Part shown: positions 36,796 through 40,710 of the stretch, in pieces
Numbering within the stretch: the stretch's first letter is position 1
How the letters are laid out: each line of letters begins with the position of its first letter
NCBI GenBank assembly: GCA_016218925.1
Contig: JACRCR010000053.1
Coordinates: 1 to 40,710 of the forward strand
Reading direction: 5' to 3'
Source of the DNA: Deltaproteobacteria bacterium
GTDB taxonomy: Bacteria > Desulfobacterota > Binatia > UBA1149 > CAITLU01
Length of the DNA stretch: 40,710 bases
Notes under the pieces: generated by a model
Databases searched by the model: none
What the model was told of the DNA's origin: nothing
What the model saw: the letters and a program-made list of their open reading frames with translations, nothing else
Program-made: the position numbers and the translations under genes

Positions 36796-37059
36796 TCACC
36801 CCTTCGCCCGCGCGCTGCGCGGACGGGAGGACAAGTAGGCGATGGTATCCCGCAACGTGACGAGCCGAGCGTAGTCACGCTCGGGGATCTCCACCCCGGT
36901 GGCTTCATGCAGGCCGATCACGAAGTTCAGGTGGTCCATCGAGTCGATGTCGAGGCGTTGGCGCAGATCGTCGTCGAGCGCGAGGCTGGCCAGATCGGCG
37001 TCTGGTGCGACCTCGCCGAGCACGCTGAGCACGACGGCGCGCAGTTCCTGATCTGTCAT
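36796..37059 (-). CDS. Acyl carrier protein
   Basis: An 87-residue phosphopantetheine-binding protein. The attachment serine is Ser40 in LDIDSMDHLNF (DSM in place of the common DSL). The four-helix pattern and acidic helix II (TGVEIPERDYARL) are those of an ACP. It is the last gene of the 2-oxoacid dehydrogenase operon. Its ATG overlaps the E2 stop by four bases, so its expression is tied to E2. It is not the fatty-acid acpP by context, since no fab genes are near. Its likely role is to receive or present an acyl group connected with the complex; that is inference. Confidence 0.88.
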   Translation of the reverse strand: MTDQELRAVVLSVLGEVAPDADLASLALDDDLRQRLDIDSMDHLNFVIGLHEATGVEIPERDYARLVTLRDTIAYLSSRPRSARAKG

Positions 37060-38315
37060 AGCTCCTCCGGTCGTTGCAGCAGCCGATCGACGGTAGCGAG
37101 GAAACGCGCTCCACGGTGGCCGTCGCTCACCCGGTGATCGCCGGAGAGAGTCGCCGTCACCACCCGCCGGCTACGAAGCCCACCATCTTCGACCGCGGCG
37201 CGTGAGAACACCTTGCCGAACCCGACGATCGCGACCTGGGGCGGATAGATCACCCCGAAGACCGTGGTAACTCCCTGGTCGCCGAGATTGGTCACGGTAA
37301 GGGTGGGAGAGGACATCTCGGACGCCCGCAGGCCGCCGCCGCGCGCGTGCCTGACCAGATCGCGTAGCGCGCCCATCAGATCCGCCAACGTTCGGCGGTC
37401 GGCGTCTCGAATGGCCGGGGCGATGAGCCCCGCGTCGCGCAGCGAGATCGCGACGCCGAGGTGAACGGCGGTGCTCGCTCGAAAAGAACCACCTTCGAAG
37501 AAGCCGTTCACCTCCGGTACCTCGACGGCGGCGGTCGCGACCGCTTTGAGCAGCAGCGCGGCCGGCAGCAGGCGTTGCTCGACAGGGTTGTGAACGTTCT
37601 CCTGCTCGAGCCATAGCAAGGCTCGCTCGAGATCGATCTCTTGCGACAGATAGTAGTGCGGGATCTCGCGTTTAGAGCGCGACATCAACGCCGCGATCGA
37701 CGCACGCATCGCCGTACGCCGTGCGGCGTCGGCCGCCGAAGTCGCCGAGACCGCGGCGGCGGCTGGCTGCGCAACACGGCCTTCGGTTGGCACGGCGGCC
37801 GCCGCCGCCGGCCCGAGCGCTTCCGGCTGAGCCTGCGTTCTCCGCACGTCGGCGACGGTGACCGCGCGGTCGGGACCGGTTCCCGCTACGCCGTCGAGGT
37901 CGACGCCGATGGATTCCGCCAGCACGCGCGCTGCGGGCGAGATGCGCCGCCGCCCGCTTGTCTGCGCAGCGGGCCGATCGGCGACGGCCGCGATCGTGAC
38001 GGGTTGTTCGAGGCGCGCCGCGGCGCCACCCGATGCCGCAACCGGTTCCGCGCTGAGCACCGGCTGCGCCTCACCACCGGCGCCTGCGCCGATTCTCGCC
38101 AGCGCGGTGCCCACCGCCACCGTCGTGCCTTCGCCAACCAGGAGTTCCTCGACGATGCCGCTCTCGAACGACTCGACTTCGAGCACGCCCTTCTCGGTCT
38201 CGACCTCGGCCACCACCTGTCCTCGCTCCACGCGATCGCCGACCTGTACCAGCCAGCGCACGAGCGTCGCGCGCTCCATGTCAGCGCCGAGCGAGGGCAT
38301 GCGAAACTCAGCCAT
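37056..38315 (-). CDS. pdhC: 2-oxoacid dehydrogenase E2 (dihydrolipoyl acyltransferase)
   Basis: A 419-residue E2. One N-terminal lipoyl domain (1-75) has the lipoyl lysine Lys42 in [13 protein letters not shown]. Then an Ala/Pro-rich linker, the peripheral subunit-binding domain (about 125-160; [19 protein letters not shown]), a second Ala-rich linker, and the catalytic core (195-419) ending in [13 protein letters not shown] with the His and Asp of the HxxxDG active site. The binding domain implies that an E3 joins the complex, though none is encoded nearby. Start at the ATG at 38315, after GGCGG, overlapping E1 beta by 8 bases. It overlaps the ACP gene by 4 bases. Confidence 0.9.
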   Translation of the reverse strand: MAEFRMPSLGADMERATLVRWLVQVGDRVERGQVVAEVETEKGVLEVESFESGIVEELLVGEGTTVAVGTALARIGAGAGGEAQPVLSAEPVAASGGAAARLEQPVTIAAVADRPAAQTSGRRRISPAARVLAESIGVDLDGVAGTGPDRAVTVADVRRTQAQPEALGPAAAAAVPTEGRVAQPAAAAVSATSAADAARRTAMRASIAALMSRSKREIPHYYLSQEIDLERALLWLEQENVHNPVEQRLLPAALLLKAVATAAVEVPEVNGFFEGGSFRASTAVHLGVAISLRDAGLIAPAIRDADRRTLADLMGALRDLVRHARGGGLRASEMSSPTLTVTNLGDQGVTTVFGVIYPPQVAIVGFGKVFSRAAVEDGGLRSRRVVTATLSGDHRVSDGHRGARFLATVDRLLQRPEEL

Positions 38316-39315
38316 GATGGCCGCCAAGGCTGCGCTGCACTGCCTGCTTTATCGTCTCGATGCGCGGCAGCGCGGCTTGCTCGAGGTGCGCGGCGTACGG
38401 CATCGGGATCTCGCGCGAGCACACCCGCGCCACCGGTGCGTCCAGCTCGTAGAACGCGCCTTCGACGATGCGAGCGCAGATCTCCGCCGAGATGCTGCCG
38501 CTGCGCCAGCCTTCGTCGACGATCACCGCGCGATGGGTCCTTGCCACCGAGGCCACGATCGCGGCGGTGTCGAGCGGTCGCAGTACGCGCAGGTCGAGCA
38601 CCTCGCAGTCGATGCCCTCGGCGGCAAGTTGCTCGGCCGCGGCCAGCGTGGTTCGCAGCGTGCCGCCATAGGTGATCAGGCTGATGTCCGATCCGCCTCG
38701 GCGCACATATGCGCGCTCGATGTCGACCGGGCCGGCGCCGGCGGGCAGCTCTCCTTCCACGTTGTAGAGCGAGCCGTGCTCGAAGATCAGCACCGGATCT
38801 GGATCCTCGAGCGCCGTCCACAGCATGCCGCGCGCATCTTCGAGTGTGGCCGGCGTCAGAACCTTGATGCCGGGAATGTGCGCGTACCATCCCTCCAGGC
38901 TGTGCGAATGCTGCGCGGCGAGCTGGCGGCCCGCCCCGGTCGTCATCCGGATCACGAGCGGGACGTGGAACTGTCCGCCGGACATGTGCGAGATCGTCGC
39001 GGCGTTGTTCATGATCTGATCGAGCGCGAGCAGGCTGAAGTTAACGGTCATGATCTCGACGATCGGCCGCATCCCGCCGATGGCCGCGCCGATACCGGCG
39101 CCGACGAACGCTGCCTCCGACAGCGGCGTGTCGCGGATGCGCTCGGGGCCGAACTCTTCGAGCAGTCCTCGGCTAACCGCGAAGCAACCACCGTAGCAAC
39201 CCACGTCCTCGCCCATCAGGAACACTCGGTCGTCGCGGCGTAGCGCGTCGCGGATGGCGGCGCGCACGGCGTCGCGGTACGTCATGACGACGTTCTCGGT
39301 TTCAGCCGGTGCCAC
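38308..39315 (-). CDS. pdhB: Pyruvate dehydrogenase-type E1 beta subunit
   Basis: A 335-residue E1 beta. It opens [17 protein letters not shown] and carries the thiamine-activating glutamate in MGEDVG. It continues with [17 protein letters not shown], then the transketolase C-terminal domain ([32 protein letters not shown]). It forms the alpha2beta2 decarboxylase with the gene before it. Start: GTG at 39315, one base after the E1 alpha stop, or ATG at 39285, which matches family N-termini better; either is possible. Confidence 0.92.
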   Translation of the reverse strand: MAPAETENVVMTYRDAVRAAIRDALRRDDRVFLMGEDVGCYGGCFAVSRGLLEEFGPERIRDTPLSEAAFVGAGIGAAIGGMRPIVEIMTVNFSLLALDQIMNNAATISHMSGGQFHVPLVIRMTTGAGRQLAAQHSHSLEGWYAHIPGIKVLTPATLEDARGMLWTALEDPDPVLIFEHGSLYNVEGELPAGAGPVDIERAYVRRGGSDISLITYGGTLRTTLAAAEQLAAEGIDCEVLDLRVLRPLDTAAIVASVARTHRAVIVDEGWRSGSISAEICARIVEGAFYELDAPVARVCSREIPMPYAAHLEQAALPRIETIKQAVQRSLGGHHG

Positions 39316-39316
39316 C

Positions 39317-40414
39317 TCAGTTCTGCTCCGTGTAGAGAAAGCGCGCCAGATCCTCCACCGGCTCCAGACTGCCGGCTTCGGCGAATGCGATCGCGTCTTC
39401 GATCTCGGCCGTCACCTCCTGCTCAACGCGGTCGAGCGCGTCTTGCGTCACCAGGCCGTCCGCTTGCAGCGATGCGACGAACGTCGCGATCGGGTCGCGC
39501 TGTTTCCAGTGCTCGACTTCTTCCTTGCTGCGATAGAGCTCGGGGTCGTACATCGAATGGGCGCGGAAGCGATACGTGCGAAACTCCACGAACACCGGAC
39601 CGCCACCCCCGCGAATTGCGGTGGTGGCGCGCTCGGCCGCGCTCTGGCAGGCCAGCACGTCCATGCCGTCGACCGACCACGCCGCGACTTGGTACGAGGA
39701 CGCCTTCAGCGCCAGGTCGGTCTCGGACTCGGATCGCTCCAGTGCGGTGCCCATCGCGTAGAGGTTGTTCTCGCAGCAGAACAGCACCGGGAGCTTCCAC
39801 AGCGCGGCCAGGTTCATCGACTCGTGGAACTCTCCTTCGGCCACCGCGCCTTCGCCGAAGAAGCACGCGGTGACGCGGGGCACGCCGCGTATCTTGTCGG
39901 CGAGCGCGAGTCCCACCGCCAGCGGCAGTCCGCCACCGACGATGGCATTGCCGCCGTAGAAACGCGTGGCCGCGTCGAAGATGTGCATCGAGCCGCCGCG
40001 CCCGCGGCTGCATCCCTCCACCTTGCCGAACATCTCGGCCATGATCGATCGTGCCGGCACTCCGCGCGCCAGTGCGTGACCGTGCTCGCGGTAGGTAGCG
40101 ACCACAGCGTCGTCGGCTCCGAGCGCCTGCATCGTGCCGACCGCCACCGCTTCCTCGCCGATGTAGAGGTGCACGAAGCCGCGAATCCTGGCCGCGCTGT
40201 AGAGTTCGACGCACTTCTCCTCGAAGCGCCGGATGCGCAGCATCTGCGCCAGCAGGTGCGAAGCGTGCTCGGCGCCGGGCGGGCAAGACGCGCCGTCAGG
40301 TGGAGAAGCCGGGGCAGGCGGAGAAGCCCCGCCCGGTGGAGAAGCCGGGGCAGGCGGAGAAGACGCCCCGTCAGGCGGAGAAGCCGGGCCAGGTCGGTCG
40401 GCGGCCGAGGTCAC
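39317..40414 (-). CDS. pdhA: Pyruvate dehydrogenase-type E1 alpha subunit
   Basis: A 365-residue E1 alpha. Residues 1-48 are a Pro/Ala/Ser/Gly linker made of three 12-residue repeats, not part of the usual fold. The core has [24 protein letters not shown] and the thiamine site GEGAVAEG (187-194) with CENN. The phosphorylation-loop-like [14 protein letters not shown] follows. The first thiamine motif residue pair is GEG instead of the near-universal GDG, a conservative Asp-to-Glu change at a magnesium ligand. Pyruvate or a related 2-oxoacid (acetoin is possible) is decarboxylated. It starts with GTG overlapping the ligase stop (GTGA). Confidence 0.9.
   Translation of the reverse strand: MTSAADRPGPASPPDGASSPPAPASPPGGASPPAPASPPDGASCPPGAEHASHLLAQMLRIRRFEEKCVELYSAARIRGFVHLYIGEEAVAVGTMQALGADDAVVATYREHGHALARGVPARSIMAEMFGKVEGCSRGRGGSMHIFDAATRFYGGNAIVGGGLPLAVGLALADKIRGVPRVTACFFGEGAVAEGEFHESMNLAALWKLPVLFCCENNLYAMGTALERSESETDLALKASSYQVAAWSVDGMDVLACQSAAERATTAIRGGGGPVFVEFRTYRFRAHSMYDPELYRSKEEVEHWKQRDPIATFVASLQADGLVTQDALDRVEQEVTAEIEDAIAFAEAGSLEPVEDLARFLYTEQN
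40285..40400. repeat. 36-bp tandem repeat in E1 alpha N-terminus
   Basis: A 28-base segment is repeated exactly at 40299 and 40335 (period 36 bases), with a diverged third copy on the side of the start codon. In the protein this gives 12-residue Ala-Pro-Ala-Ser-Pro-Pro-Gly/Asp-Gly-Ala-Ser units. It is an in-frame coding repeat, not a CRISPR or IS. Confidence 0.8.
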
Positions 40415-40710
40415 GGCATCTCCTCGAGCATCGACAGATCGCCTTCGGGCAGTCCGAGCTCGCGCGCCCTCAGCAGCCGGCGCATGATCTTTCCGCTGCG
40501 CGTCTTGGGAAGGTTAGGGGCGAAGTCGATCTCACGCGGTGCCACCGCGGTGCCCAGGCGCTTGCGTGCGAACGCGACGATGTCGCGCCGCAGTTCCTCG
40601 CTGGCAATCCAGGTCTTCTTCAACGTCACGAACGCCTTGACGATCTCGCCCGCGATCGCGTCGGGTTTGCCGATCACGCCGGCCTCGGCCACGGCGGGAT
40701 GCTCCATCAA
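40411..40710 (-). CDS. acsA: Acetyl-CoA synthetase-like AMP-forming ligase, C-terminal part
   Basis: The last 99 or more residues of an acyl-CoA synthetase; the gene continues beyond the window edge. [20 protein letters not shown], then [18 protein letters not shown], then [16 protein letters not shown] form the mobile C-terminal lid. The catalytic lysine is in SGKIMRR. The sequence is closest in style to acetate-CoA ligase. The apparent internal ATG at 40710 is not the real start. It is the first visible gene of the operon and overlaps E1 alpha by four bases. Confidence 0.88.
   Translation of the reverse strand: MMEHPAVAEAGVIGKPDAIAGEIVKAFVTLKKTWIASEELRRDIVAFARKRLGTAVAPREIDFAPNLPKTRSGKIMRRLLRARELGLPEGDLSMLEEMP

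Noticed and set aside
40285..40400. Short repeated DNA as a possible CRISPR array
   Set aside because: The copies are contiguous with no unique spacers, in frame, and encode Pro/Ala repeats of E1 alpha.

Overview
The window is GC-rich, densely coded and bacterial. Several features suggest a lineage from the former Deltaproteobacteria (Myxococcota, Desulfobacterota_B or Binatota). These are a secreted protein with myxobacterial-type Cys-rich repeats, a GTP-dependent PEP carboxykinase, a UGSC-type selenoprotein and an archaeal/anaerobe-type 2-hydroxyacyl-CoA dehydratase. The assignment is inference; there is no rRNA or tRNA gene here to settle it.

Layout. 1-1.7 kb: a decayed IS91-family transposase (minus strand, frameshifted) abuts the C-terminal half of a potassium-channel RCK gene. 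1.7-3.9 kb: a Cas4/RecB-like Fe-S nuclease, an MBL-fold hydrolase and a convergent NTF2-like protein. 3.9-4.57 kb: a gene-free gap with three strong hairpins. 4.6-14.9 kb: housekeeping and metabolic genes (hypothetical protein, glutathione reductase, apaG, a molybdopterin oxidoreductase, patatin, ABC-F ATPase, lipoate ligase, macrodomain, DUF2889-like). A candidate structured RNA with an intrinsic terminator follows the molybdoenzyme. 15.0-16.0 kb: a small accessory patch with one intact gene of unknown function and one broken gene. 16.0-17.6 kb: thiC on the minus strand, without a recognisable TPP riboswitch.

17.9-20.8 kb holds the most unusual unit. A thioredoxin-fold fusion protein is followed 4 bases later by a UGSC selenoprotein gene read through an in-frame UGA, with a SECIS-like hairpin just behind it. 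Exonuclease III overlaps the end of the selenoprotein gene. 20.8-29.2 kb: small membrane proteins, the Cys-rich secreted protein, an amidase, PEPCK, an SDR and a sensor kinase. 29.5-32.6 kb: a tightly coupled three-gene operon for a radical 2-hydroxyacyl-CoA dehydratase/benzoyl-CoA reductase-type enzyme and its ATP-driven activator. 32.7-36.4 kb is an accessory block: an AAA/DUF4143 ATPase, a hipBA toxin-antitoxin pair behind an AT-rich promoter with iterated operator-like motifs, an orphan AbrB/MazE-type antitoxin behind a perfect palindrome, and a retropepsin-like fragment.

36.8-40.7 kb (minus strand): an acetyl-CoA-synthetase-like ligase (cut by the window edge), pyruvate-dehydrogenase-type E1 alpha, E1 beta and E2, and an acyl carrier protein. 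All junctions overlap or nearly touch, so this reads as one operon. No E3 is adjacent. The lipoate ligase at 13 kb could charge the E2. The dedicated ACP suggests an acyl hand-off other than, or in addition to, CoA.
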